DNA from: an uncultured Lachnospiraceae bacterium
GTDB lineage: Bacteria > Bacillota > Clostridia > Lachnospirales > Lachnospiraceae
DNA: 40,959 nt
Direction: 5' to 3'
Assembly: GCA_910589195.1 (NCBI GenBank)
Contig: CAJUTC010000036.1
Coordinates: 1-40,959, forward strand
Shown here: positions 7,812 to 16,249 of the stretch, in pieces
Layout of the letters: every line of letters begins with the position of its first letter
How positions within the stretch are numbered: position 1 is the first letter of the stretch
The notes under the pieces: model-generated
Told to the model about the DNA's origin: nothing
Seen by the model: the letters and a program-made list of their open reading frames with translations, nothing else
Databases searched by the model: none
Program-made: the position numbers and the translations under genes

Positions 7812-8999
7812 TTACCTTCTTGGATATGCCAGCTGGTAAATCTCAATCATCTCCTGCTTATCCAGCTTACGGATCCCCGCCAATGTACGTTTTCCGAAAT
7901 TAGTGCACTTCTCTGCCATTTCTTCAAAACGTTCTGGTTCTGCTTCCAGTTCTTCTAAGGATATGGGCATCCCTAAACTTCTGAAAAATTCTTCTGTCGC
8001 CGAAATTCCGGCTAAGGCAGTTGCCAACGGGTTTTCAAAGTCCATTTCCACATTCCAAACCCGGACAGCGTACTGGGCAAAACGCTCCGGCCATACAGGG
8101 CACACATATCTGGCCCAGGATGCCCACAGGGCGGACAGGCCGGCTCCATGGGCAATTCTTGGATACATTCCAGAAAGCTCATGCTCTAACTGATGAACCT
8201 GCATTAAAAATTCCCGGCCAAGACCCGTTAAACCGTTATGAGATAGGCTTCCAGCCCACATCAAGGTAGCTCTGGCCTCGTAATCTTCTGGATTTTGATC
8301 TGCAACCCTGCCTGCCTCGATTACCGCTTTTAATAATCCTTCCGCAATCCGGTCTGTAATAGCGCTGTCTTTACTCCAGCCAAAATACCGTTCCAATGTG
8401 TGCATCATAATGTCCACCGTGCCGCATCCCGTCTGGAACTTGCTCACTGTATAGGTTAGCTTAGGGTTACAGATGGAAAACAGTGGTTGATGGGTTGGGC
8501 TGTTGAACCCTCTCTTTAACCCGGTTTCCTCATTGGTCAGCACCGCGGACTGGCTCATTTCACTGCCAGACGCGGATAATGTTAAGATCGCCGCTACCGG
8601 AATATGCCCTTTTGGAACGTCCTTTCCTATAAAGAAATTCCATACGTCACTTTCCGGGTTTCCCCCGCCGTCCCCGATGGCCTTGGAAGAATCCAGCACG
8701 CTTCCGCCGCCTACGGCTAAAATCAGATCCACCTGCTCTTTCCTGCAAAGTTCAATTCCTTCCCGCACCAGGCTAAGTACCGGGTTTGCCTGAACGCCGC
8801 CAAGCTCTACATACTGGATTCCAGCTTCTTTTAACGAATTTTCCACCAGTTCCAAAAGGCCGGATCGTTTTACACTTCCGCCGCCATAATGGATTAATAC
8901 TTTGTGAAAGCCGTATTCCTTTACCAACTCCCCTACCCGTTTTTCTCCATCCTCACCGAAAATAATTCTGGTAGGAATTGTACAGTCAAAATTTTTCAT
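7812..8999 (-). CDS. Iron-containing alcohol dehydrogenase (butanol dehydrogenase / YqhD-like)
   Basis: A 395-residue group III alcohol dehydrogenase, reducing aldehydes or oxidising alcohols with NAD(P)H. The cofactor loop is AVGGGSVLDSSKAIG at about residues 94-108. Metal ligands are expected at the Asp and His of CGTVDIMMH, and the His residues of HQLEHELSG and RIAHGAGL. It resembles BDH/YqhD types (MKNFDCTIPTRIIFGE start) more than AdhE. The start is well supported by AGGAGG seven bases upstream. It has its own likely promoter and a leader of about 105 nt. It is cotranslated with holA, an unexpected pairing of fermentation and replication genes. The physiological substrate is not known. 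Confidence 0.92.
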   Translation of the reverse strand: MKNFDCTIPTRIIFGEDGEKRVGELVKEYGFHKVLIHYGGGSVKRSGLLELVENSLKEAGIQYVELGGVQANPVLSLVREGIELCRKEQVDLILAVGGGSVLDSSKAIGDGGGNPESDVWNFFIGKDVPKGHIPVAAILTLSASGSEMSQSAVLTNEETGLKRGFNSPTHQPLFSICNPKLTYTVSKFQTGCGTVDIMMHTLERYFGWSKDSAITDRIAEGLLKAVIEAGRVADQNPEDYEARATLMWAGSLSHNGLTGLGREFLMQVHQLEHELSGMYPRIAHGAGLSALWASWARYVCPVWPERFAQYAVRVWNVEMDFENPLATALAGISATEEFFRSLGMPISLEELEAEPERFEEMAEKCTNFGKRTLAGIRKLDKQEMIEIYQLAYPRR

Positions 9000-9111
9000 G
9001 TTATCTGCCTCCTATATTAGTATCAAGGTTGCTTGTATGCCAATCGCCACGCATACTATTTTACCTACCAGGGTAGCGCCACCAATATTTCCCCGGTTTT
9101 CTCATAAGGGA

Positions 9112-9120
9112 AGTATAACA
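9112..9120 (-). promoter_or_regulatory. Extended -10 promoter for the alcohol dehydrogenase gene
   Basis: On the minus strand TGTTATACT forms an extended -10 element (TG-n-TATACT). The -35 region 17 bases upstream is poor. It lies just downstream of the methyltransferase stop. The leader it would produce contains a hairpin, GTATGC (9035-9040) with GCATAC (9051-9056). Confidence 0.5.
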
Positions 9121-9154
9121 CAGTTTTCTCTTTTTGGATACCGGAATCCGCCTT

Positions 9155-10018
9155 TTATTCCTTTTCCCATCTTCCGGATGACCCACATGGAAGCACCAGG
9201 CCGGTTTCTTTTACAGGAAGCCCGATTTCCCCAGAGCATACGTTCCCCCCTTGCAATGGACAAATTTCTGTAGATAGCAGGTAGGTGAGGACAGCCGGGG
9301 CCAGACCTGTTGTGTAAGAATTGACCAGGAAAAAAAGGGGATCCTCTGACAGAAGTTTGGCACACTGGCGGATCAGCGGATGGATGGCATCCTCAATTTT
9401 CCAAATTTCTCCTTTTGGGCCACGGCCATAGGATGGCGGATCCATAATAATAGCATCATACCGATTGTTCCGCCGGATTTCCCGCTCTACAAATTTTACG
9501 CAGTCGTCCACCAGCCACCGGATGGCGGCGTCGCCCAGTCCAGAAACCAATGCGTTTTCTTTTGCCCAGCCTACCATGCCCTTAGATGCGTCTACGTGGG
9601 TTACCTGGGCGCCGGCGGCGGCGGCAGAAAGGGTAGCCCCTCCTGTATAGGCAAATAAATTTAGTACCTTAATGGGACGGCCTGCACCACGGATCTTTTC
9701 ACCGAACCAGTCCCAATTGGCTGCCTGCTCCGGAAACAGGCCTGTGTGTTTAAAACTGAAAGGCTTTAAGTGAAAGGTCAGGCCTTTATATCCGATAGAC
9801 CACTGCTGTGGCAGGCCAAAAAACTCCCATTCGCCTCCGCCCTTAGCACTGCGGTGATAATGCCCGTCAGGCGATCGCCACCCTTTATTGGATTTTGGCG
9901 TATCCCAAATTACTTGGGGATCCGGACGAATCAAAAGGTACTCCCCCCATCGCTCTAACTTCTCTCCTTTTGAACAGTCAATTACCTGATAATCCTTCCA
10001 TCCATCTGCAATCCACAT
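9155..10018 (-). CDS. Class I SAM-dependent methyltransferase, RlmI/RlmK-like
   Basis: A methyltransferase with an rRNA cytosine-methyltransferase-like fold. The SAM-binding motif is KVLNLFAYTGGATLSAAAAGA, followed by VTHVDASKGMVGWAKEN and the catalytic-region motif IIMDPPSYGRGPKGE. The target is probably rRNA by similarity, but this is not proven. The frame stays open to an ATG at 10126, but a promoter at 10138-10167 would start transcription almost on that codon. The ATG at 10018, preceded by GGAAAGATT, gives a 287-residue protein beginning MWIADGWKDYQVID, which I prefer. It lies between comEC and the dehydrogenase in the minus-strand block. Confidence 0.85.
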   Translation of the reverse strand: MWIADGWKDYQVIDCSKGEKLERWGEYLLIRPDPQVIWDTPKSNKGWRSPDGHYHRSAKGGGEWEFFGLPQQWSIGYKGLTFHLKPFSFKHTGLFPEQAANWDWFGEKIRGAGRPIKVLNLFAYTGGATLSAAAAGAQVTHVDASKGMVGWAKENALVSGLGDAAIRWLVDDCVKFVEREIRRNNRYDAIIMDPPSYGRGPKGEIWKIEDAIHPLIRQCAKLLSEDPLFFLVNSYTTGLAPAVLTYLLSTEICPLQGGNVCSGEIGLPVKETGLVLPCGSSGRWEKE

Positions 10019-10137
10019 AATCTTTCCAGCCTTTCCGGGCATACACCCTATCTTAAAATTGTTCAGAACCAGCGTGCTGACCAGATAGCATGGGGGACAG
10101 CGCACCAGCATTTCAGAAAAAGACATAATCTTTCCTT

Positions 10138-10167
10138 ATTATACAAAGAATGCCACAGAACCGTCAA
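10138..10167 (-). promoter_or_regulatory. Internal promoter upstream of the methyltransferase gene
   Basis: On the minus strand TTGACG (10167-10162) and TATAAT (10143-10138) are separated by 18 bases. The -35 overlaps the end of comEC. The expected start point is near 10131, which argues for translation from 10018 rather than from 10126. Confidence 0.65.
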
Positions 10168-12767
10168 GGATCCCCTTGTAAATAGGTTTTATACTTAAGC
10201 CCGTCACCTTCCACATGCATCAGCACGGCTCCCTGCTCCCCCGTTTTTAATACCTTGCTGCCGGCTTCTAAAAAACGTTCCAAGACCTCCTTATGGGGAT
10301 GGCCGTAAGAATTCCCTTCCTCGTAAGAAATTACGGTAATTACTGGTTTTACAGCATCTAATAGTTCCTTGCTGTTGGAAAACCGGGAACCGTGATGGGA
10401 TGCCTTGAATACCTGAACCTTGAAAAGTTCCCCCCTTTCCTGCCGCCTGGCCATTCGAATCTCCCCTTCCCGGTTGGCGTCACCAGCCAGAAGCATATGG
10501 AAGTTTCCGTAATCCATCCGGATGATCAAAGACTGCTGGTTCCGGTCTGACAGGTCAATCGCTTCATCTTCTTTTGGATACAGACAGGTAAAGCGGCATT
10601 TTCCCGTTTCTATCCGATCACCTGCTTTCATATATAGAATGGGAATTTTCCTGTCTTTCCCAGCTTCAATCAGCCTGTTATAAGCTGGATCCCCACGTCC
10701 AAGTTCCGGCAAAATTAACGATTCGATCCGGATTTCTCTGCATTCCTCCAACAGATACCGAAGACCGCTGATGTGGTCTTCATCCCCATGGCTGACAATC
10801 GCGGCGTCAATTCTTATGATCCCTTCTGACTTTAAATACGGTTCCAGGCAATTTTTCCCCAATTCCTTCTGGCTGGTGCTTCCTCCATCGATTAAAACCG
10901 TATAAGGCCTTCTAACATCCCACCAATTTCGTTCACACTGAATTACAATTCCATCACCCTGCCCTACGTCCAAAAATGTCACATTGCATCCTTTCTGATG
11001 AAACGGATAAAGGGACAAAAAGCAGATTACGGATCCTGCGGCAATCACAATCCGTTTTGCATACTTTCCCCAATTTCCTCTTCTTTTTCGCCAGTTCCTA
11101 TCTAATCCCCCACTTTCATCTTTTATTTCTTTTACATTTTTTATACTTTTACCACTTTTATTAATTATTTCAGTATTTTTATCTTGATTTTTCCCACCTA
11201 TTCGTAATATTATAACCATTCCAGATAGCATCAGATAGTATGCCGCCACTTGTCCCCACTTTGGTCTTCCAAACACTGCCTGGCAGACTGGAAGGGATAG
11301 GACAAACTGGCACAGTTTTTGATACCACCATAAAATATAATGTCCGCTTCCTACAGCTGCAACCCCTAAGACCGGAATCACAAAACCCAGGCCGATCCCC
11401 ATAAGGCCAGATAAAATTACATATCCCATCAGGGGAATTACCAGAAAATTTAACAGAAGACCATAAACTGGATATTGAAAATAATGCCAGAACACCACCG
11501 GGGCAGTCATCAACTGAATTGCCAGGCTGGTAATCAGATTTCTCTGCCATTCTTTTTTCATTTCTGCTTCCTTTATCAATTCCCCACTAAGAAGCCCGAT
11601 TCCAAGTACTGCTCCAAATGACAATTGAAACCCGGCCTCTCCGATTAAAAAAGGCTGGTTCCAGGACAGCAGGACCGCCGCCAGTGACAGGGCAGACAGC
11701 AGATCGTAAGTCCTTCCCAGATAGGAAGCCACGAATGAAACCAGAAGCATAATTACAGACCGGATTGCTGAGCCGGATCCGCCGGTCATCAAACCGTAAC
11801 TTACCATAGAAACACCGGATATCAGACCAGACAGGCCATATCCTATTCCTGTTTTTCGCAAAAGCCGATACAGGCCCATTCCAAGCATGGAAAGATGCAG
11901 GCCGCTGATAGCCAGCAGATGCGCAATTCCGCTTTTTTGATATAGGTTTTTGATTGCTTCCCCCATTCCTTCTTTCTCGCCTAATATAGCTGCCCGGAAA
12001 ATCCCGCTGTCTTCTTCCTCACATATTGTTTCCAGTATCTGGCTGCACCTTCTGCGGAACCGGTATAATCCGTCAAAGTAAGGGGAGCCGCCAGATCCGA
12101 TTCCCTGGGGATTTGCCTTTTCCAGGTGTTTCGCAAATAGCATCATGGAAATTCCCTGAGATCGGTAATAATTCTTTAAGTCAAACTGCCCCGGGTTCCT
12201 GGCTCTTTCCGGAATCCTTACGGTTCCGGTTACTGTAATCCATTCCCGGATCGAAAGTTTTGGCGGTATGCCTGTTTCCCCTAACGCCTTATCCTTTACC
12301 AGTTTTCCAGTTTCCTCTGCCTTTTCATACACAAGCACCTTTCCTACAGTATAGGTCTTAATGGTTATTACCTGATATTGGCCCTTTTCCCTGATATCCA
12401 GAACTTGCCCTGACAGCTTTGTCACACTTTCTTCCATTGGAAGATTCCCCTCTATCTGGCGCCAGGAATCAAAAGCATGTTCCATCCTGTAATATCCGGC
12501 CATATATACGCACAAAAGCAGAAGCATCCGCAAATACCAGCGCATACCTCTGCTTATCTGTCTGCCTGCAGACCAAACAGGCAGCTTTCCTTTCACCTGA
12601 TATGCCAGCAAGCCTACGGTTCCTAAGGCCGCCAACGGCAAAACCCCAACTGCCGCACACAGGATTACCCAATTGTCACAATTCCAAATTGCTCCACTCT
12701 CTGCCCACCAAGCACATACCTCTCCAAGTACGAAGCCCATTGCTGCTGCAAAAAGCGGTCGTTTTAT
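10164..12767 (-). CDS. comEC: DNA internalization-related competence protein ComEC/Rec2
   Basis: Polytopic membrane channel that carries single-stranded DNA into the cytoplasm during transformation. There is an N-terminal membrane and OB-like region (residues 1-230 or so), the competence domain with LLAISGLHLSMLGM, and from about residue 590 a metallo-beta-lactamase-like domain with DVGQGDG, SHGDEDHISGL and SHHGSRFSNS. The first ATG is 12740 (858 residues), but the SD TAGGAGGGG lies about 30 bases from it and about 8 bases from an in-frame ATA at 12767. Starting there adds nine residues, (M)KRPLFAAA, typical of ComEC N-termini. I therefore extend the gene to 12767. The SD lies in the last codons of the GerMN gene, whose stop is one base away. 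No other com genes are in the window. Confidence 0.92.
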   Translation of the reverse strand: MKRPLFAAAMGFVLGEVCAWWAESGAIWNCDNWVILCAAVGVLPLAALGTVGLLAYQVKGKLPVWSAGRQISRGMRWYLRMLLLLCVYMAGYYRMEHAFDSWRQIEGNLPMEESVTKLSGQVLDIREKGQYQVITIKTYTVGKVLVYEKAEETGKLVKDKALGETGIPPKLSIREWITVTGTVRIPERARNPGQFDLKNYYRSQGISMMLFAKHLEKANPQGIGSGGSPYFDGLYRFRRRCSQILETICEEEDSGIFRAAILGEKEGMGEAIKNLYQKSGIAHLLAISGLHLSMLGMGLYRLLRKTGIGYGLSGLISGVSMVSYGLMTGGSGSAIRSVIMLLVSFVASYLGRTYDLLSALSLAAVLLSWNQPFLIGEAGFQLSFGAVLGIGLLSGELIKEAEMKKEWQRNLITSLAIQLMTAPVVFWHYFQYPVYGLLLNFLVIPLMGYVILSGLMGIGLGFVIPVLGVAAVGSGHYILWWYQKLCQFVLSLPVCQAVFGRPKWGQVAAYYLMLSGMVIILRIGGKNQDKNTEIINKSGKSIKNVKEIKDESGGLDRNWRKRRGNWGKYAKRIVIAAGSVICFLSLYPFHQKGCNVTFLDVGQGDGIVIQCERNWWDVRRPYTVLIDGGSTSQKELGKNCLEPYLKSEGIIRIDAAIVSHGDEDHISGLRYLLEECREIRIESLILPELGRGDPAYNRLIEAGKDRKIPILYMKAGDRIETGKCRFTCLYPKEDEAIDLSDRNQQSLIIRMDYGNFHMLLAGDANREGEIRMARRQERGELFKVQVFKASHHGSRFSNSKELLDAVKPVITVISYEEGNSYGHPHKEVLERFLEAGSKVLKTGEQGAVLMHVEGDGLKYKTYLQGDP

Positions 12768-12768
12768 T

Positions 12769-13704
12769 TTATTCCCCTCCTAACACGTAATCCATATTTT
12801 GTTCAAATAATGTATCCAGTAAAATCGTATCCCGAAACATGACCGCAGGCGAGCCGTTAATCGAAAACTGAACCCGGTTCACCGTAGTAAGCTGTGTCAG
12901 GGAATTTACAATAGAATAAATAGGAAGCTCCTCTTTGCCTCCCAGGCTGTTATTTAAAAAAGCGGAATCAAAATTTAAGTAACATACATTGTCCGTCACC
13001 GAAATATTCAGCAACTTTGTATCCGGCGGAATTGTCGCGGCGCATCCGGCCTTCTTAGGGCCTTCTAAAAGCTGCTCCACAATCAAACGCTCCATAGAGG
13101 TATTAATGCTGTGCATAACCTCACGCTTTTCTTCCACCAAATATTCTCCTGCTTCATCTGCAAAATACAGGGTCAGTTCCGACTTTTCAAACGCGTTTAC
13201 ATCACTGATATTATCCATAAAATCGGCAACGCTTAACATCCCAACCGGATTCCCGAACACATCCATCAGCGGCTGCTCTCCGCTGTAAATATTTAAAAAT
13301 TCAACCCCGTCAATCTGGGTAAAGGTTTTCGTTAACGCTGCCCGGCACAAAATCTCCTGACTGGCATCCATTAACGCATAACTGGCATCAAAATACAAAT
13401 ACAGCACATTGGAATCCCACTGAAAACGCTGAAGCTCTGTTTTCACAGATAGGGGTGATTTCCCGTCAAAATCGGTGGGTATATTTACAAGCTGTCCATA
13501 CAGTTCCTGAATTAAGTCTAATGGATCCTTGGATTCTGTTACATATTCCAGGGATATCATACGGGTCATTCCCGTATTTAAGTAATAAATCAAATATTTG
13601 CTTTTTCCCGCATCTTCATCCAGAAATTCTTTCTGACGGCAGCCAGCAAGGAAAAGAGCGAATACAATCAGGCAAAGTTTCAACCCTTTCTTCATTTGTT
13701 TCAT
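12769..13704 (-). CDS. GerMN-domain lipoprotein
   Basis: A 311-residue exported lipoprotein. The N-terminus is a lipoprotein signal with lipobox LAGC, the Cys at about residue 22. Two GerMN-like repeats follow, one around residues 45-160 and one around 175-300, the second carrying ATIPPDTKLLNISVTDNVCYLNFDSAF. GerM proteins act in sporulation and germination in Bacillus, and similar lipoproteins are often encoded next to envelope-sensing kinases. The start overlaps the kinase stop by four bases (ATGA), so translation is coupled and a shared function with the kinase at the membrane is likely. Confidence 0.88.
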   Translation of the reverse strand: MKQMKKGLKLCLIVFALFLAGCRQKEFLDEDAGKSKYLIYYLNTGMTRMISLEYVTESKDPLDLIQELYGQLVNIPTDFDGKSPLSVKTELQRFQWDSNVLYLYFDASYALMDASQEILCRAALTKTFTQIDGVEFLNIYSGEQPLMDVFGNPVGMLSVADFMDNISDVNAFEKSELTLYFADEAGEYLVEEKREVMHSINTSMERLIVEQLLEGPKKAGCAATIPPDTKLLNISVTDNVCYLNFDSAFLNNSLGGKEELPIYSIVNSLTQLTTVNRVQFSINGSPAVMFRDTILLDTLFEQNMDYVLGGE

Positions 13705-15326
13705 CCTCTGCCTCCTGTTCCATATTCATCAGACGTGTCCACGCTTGGGGGATGGAAGCCTGTTACTTTCTTTTTGGAATTCCCTCCGCTGATAAAGAAA
13801 CCTTTTAAAGCCGGAGAATCCTTTGGTGTGCCTGCCACTGCTACCGGGCCTCCCGGTTTTTTTGTTCCTCCCGGCACATAGTTCAAAGGAATCCTGACTA
13901 AAAATATCGTTCCCTCTCCTTCCCTGCTTTCTACCTTGATGCTTCCTTTATGCATCATAATGACGCTTTTTGTAATGGAAAGACCCAGTCCGGTTCCTCC
14001 AGTTTCCCTTGAGCGAGCCTTGTCTACCCGGTAAAAACGTTCAAATATATGCTCCTGGAACTCTTCCGGAATCCCGATTCCGGAGTCCTCCACCCGAACC
14101 AGAAATGTTTTATGGTCAGCATCCAGCGTAACCTTTACCCATCCGTTATCTACATTATATTTAATTGCATTTTCCACCAGGTTGTTAAATGCCAATGAAA
14201 TTTTTACCTCGTCCACATCAGCGCTTACCTGTCGGATGCTTTCAAAAATCACTTCAATGTTCCGCTTCTTCGCAATGGGGCGCAGACGTTTTAAGATAAT
14301 TTCTAGCAGGCCGTTAATCGACATGGGAGCCACATTCATCTGATCGGAGGAAGATTTATCCATTTTCACCAAGGTCAGCAAGTCATCAATAATCTTGCTT
14401 TCCCGATCGATTTCATCTGAAATATCTGCCATAAACTCCTGATATAATTCCACAGGGGCGCCTTCCATCCCCATCAGGGAGTCTGCCAGCACACGAATGG
14501 AAGTAATGGGGGTTTTCAGTTCGTGGGATACGTTGGAAACGAATTCCTGACGGGACTGGTCAACCACCTTAAGCTTTGTCAGCGCCCGGTTCACCGCCTC
14601 TGAAATCTCCCGTGTTTCCCGATATGTATGTTCATCGATATCCTGTTCCAAATTCCCCTCTGAGGCCTTATCCAGCATCCCCTGGAGGCTGGATAACGGC
14701 CTGGATAAGAACGAAATCGCGCCTACAGAAACCATCAGAAGGGCCACTGCTGTAATAATGTTTAAGAACCTGGATTCTTCCTCCACCGACTCGGCCAGGA
14801 TGCTGATGGAACCGGTGGAAGCCGCCATAACCATCACGCCCCTGATTTTCCTTTCCGGCGTATTCTCATAAATAGGGAAGGTCTGGACAAAATAATTTTT
14901 TTCTTTATTATAATTGTTGCTGTTTTCCCCCTGGAAGCAACGTATTACCTCCTCTGATACCGCAATCTTACCATCTGCCAGGCCAAACGTATCCTTGATA
15001 ATCCGGTAATTTTTATCCACAATTACGATCCGGCCATGAAACAAATCCGCGGTAATATTAATCTCTGTGTCAACGGAAGAATCCTTCACCGTCCCATCCA
15101 TATATCCAGTCCGTGACATTTTGCTGCTTAAAATCAGGCATTGGTTCTGTACATCTACACTGCGGCTGCTTACATGGCTTTGTTCCACAAAGGAGGTTAA
15201 GATCTTCCCATGGATCAGCATAGGAAGCAACCCCACTGCCATTAAAAGCACGGTCATAGGCACCCGAAAGCTTATCCTTCCCTGGCCCATAATATTTGCA
15301 AACAAATCTTTATGAAATAGCGGCAT
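13701..15326 (-). CDS. Membrane sensor histidine kinase without adjacent response regulator
   Basis: A 541-residue two-component sensor. One membrane helix lies near residues 22-42, then an extracytoplasmic region to about 187, a second helix at about 188-208 and a HAMP linker. The HisKA phospho-acceptor is H268 in SHELKTP. The HATPase has NNLVENAIKY (N box), DSGIGI (G1), FERFYRVD (F box) and GGTGLGL (G2). After the ATPase a tail of nearly 60 residues, rich in Gly, Pro and Lys, is unusual. No response regulator is adjacent: the upstream gene is a DegV protein eight bases away and the downstream gene a lipoprotein. The signal is unknown, probably envelope related. Confidence 0.93.
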   Translation of the reverse strand: MPLFHKDLFANIMGQGRISFRVPMTVLLMAVGLLPMLIHGKILTSFVEQSHVSSRSVDVQNQCLILSSKMSRTGYMDGTVKDSSVDTEINITADLFHGRIVIVDKNYRIIKDTFGLADGKIAVSEEVIRCFQGENSNNYNKEKNYFVQTFPIYENTPERKIRGVMVMAASTGSISILAESVEEESRFLNIITAVALLMVSVGAISFLSRPLSSLQGMLDKASEGNLEQDIDEHTYRETREISEAVNRALTKLKVVDQSRQEFVSNVSHELKTPITSIRVLADSLMGMEGAPVELYQEFMADISDEIDRESKIIDDLLTLVKMDKSSSDQMNVAPMSINGLLEIILKRLRPIAKKRNIEVIFESIRQVSADVDEVKISLAFNNLVENAIKYNVDNGWVKVTLDADHKTFLVRVEDSGIGIPEEFQEHIFERFYRVDKARSRETGGTGLGLSITKSVIMMHKGSIKVESREGEGTIFLVRIPLNYVPGGTKKPGGPVAVAGTPKDSPALKGFFISGGNSKKKVTGFHPPSVDTSDEYGTGGRG

Positions 15327-15333
15327 AGCTTAC

Positions 15334-16197
15334 TTAACACTCCACTTTCTTAGAGCAGGCAAGGGCAAGGGAGCCTGGCCCAATATGGCAGGAAACACTT
15401 AAGGACAGCGGGCAAATTACAATATCGGTTTCCGGATAAATCACCGATAGTTCCTTTTTAAACTCCTCTGCCGCCTCCTGGTTCTGGGTATGGGCAATCT
15501 CAAGATGGGTATTCCTGGCTTCCGGATCCTGAAACCGGTTTTCCAAATCCTTCTGTATAGCAGCCAGCATAACGGTTTTTGCCTGCTTCAATGTTCGTAC
15601 CTTAGAAAATGCGTCCAGTTTTTCTCCCTGGATCTGCAATACCGGCTTAATGCGGAGAAGCGTTCCAAGGGCTGCCGCCGCCGGGGTGATTCGGCCACCT
15701 TTTTTTAAATATTTCAGCGTATCTACCATAATGTAAATACTGCTTTCAAACTTTACTTCCTCCAGCTTTTCCTTTATCTGATCTGCCTGATATCCCTTCT
15801 GCACCATTTCCACCGCGTCCAAAACCGACTGGCGCTGGGTAACGGAAATCCTCTGGTTATTCACAACCCAGACTTTCCCCTCATAATCCTGGGACAGCAT
15901 AAGGGCCGTCTGGCAGGAGCTGCTTAGTCCGCTTGACATAGGGATATGGACAATCGCCTCATATTCCTTTAAAAGCGAATCCCACAAGTCTGTCACAGAA
16001 GCAGGCGCGGGCTGGGAGGTAGAAATATCCGCTCCATCCTCCAGCATATCATAAAACTGGGGCTGTTTTAAATCGATATCCTCAAAATATGTTGTTCCGT
16101 TAATCATAAACGGCATAGGAAGTACAAAAATCCCCTTTTCTTTCCCCTCTATTTGGGTTATCCCGCTGTTACTGTCTGTTATAATCGCAATTTTCAT
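15334..16197 (-). CDS. DegV family fatty-acid-binding protein (paralogue 1)
   Basis: A 287-residue DegV protein. DegV/FakB proteins bind one fatty acid and, in characterised Gram-positives, present it to the kinase FakA for phosphorylation. Family motifs are IITDSNSGI at the N-terminus, ISTSQPAP (about residues 58-65), HIPMSSGLSSS, and LKYLKKGGRITPAAAALG. RBS AGGGAG lies six bases upstream of ATG. It follows the ABC exporter by 52 bp and precedes the kinase by seven bases. A second DegV lies at 20590. No FakA gene is present, so lipid binding is inferred from the family. Confidence 0.92.
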   Translation of the reverse strand: MKIAIITDSNSGITQIEGKEKGIFVLPMPFMINGTTYFEDIDLKQPQFYDMLEDGADISTSQPAPASVTDLWDSLLKEYEAIVHIPMSSGLSSSCQTALMLSQDYEGKVWVVNNQRISVTQRQSVLDAVEMVQKGYQADQIKEKLEEVKFESSIYIMVDTLKYLKKGGRITPAAAALGTLLRIKPVLQIQGEKLDAFSKVRTLKQAKTVMLAAIQKDLENRFQDPEARNTHLEIAHTQNQEAAEEFKKELSVIYPETDIVICPLSLSVSCHIGPGSLALACSKKVEC

Positions 16198-16249
16198 ATC
16201 AATCTCCCTGTTAACCTTTCTCCCAGCACATGGTCTGCCACCCTATTTT

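Noticed and set aside
9102..9365. 87-codon minus-strand frame overlapping the methyltransferase 3' end
   Set aside because: It lies in another frame over the conserved C-terminus of the methyltransferase and has no recognisable domain or RBS.
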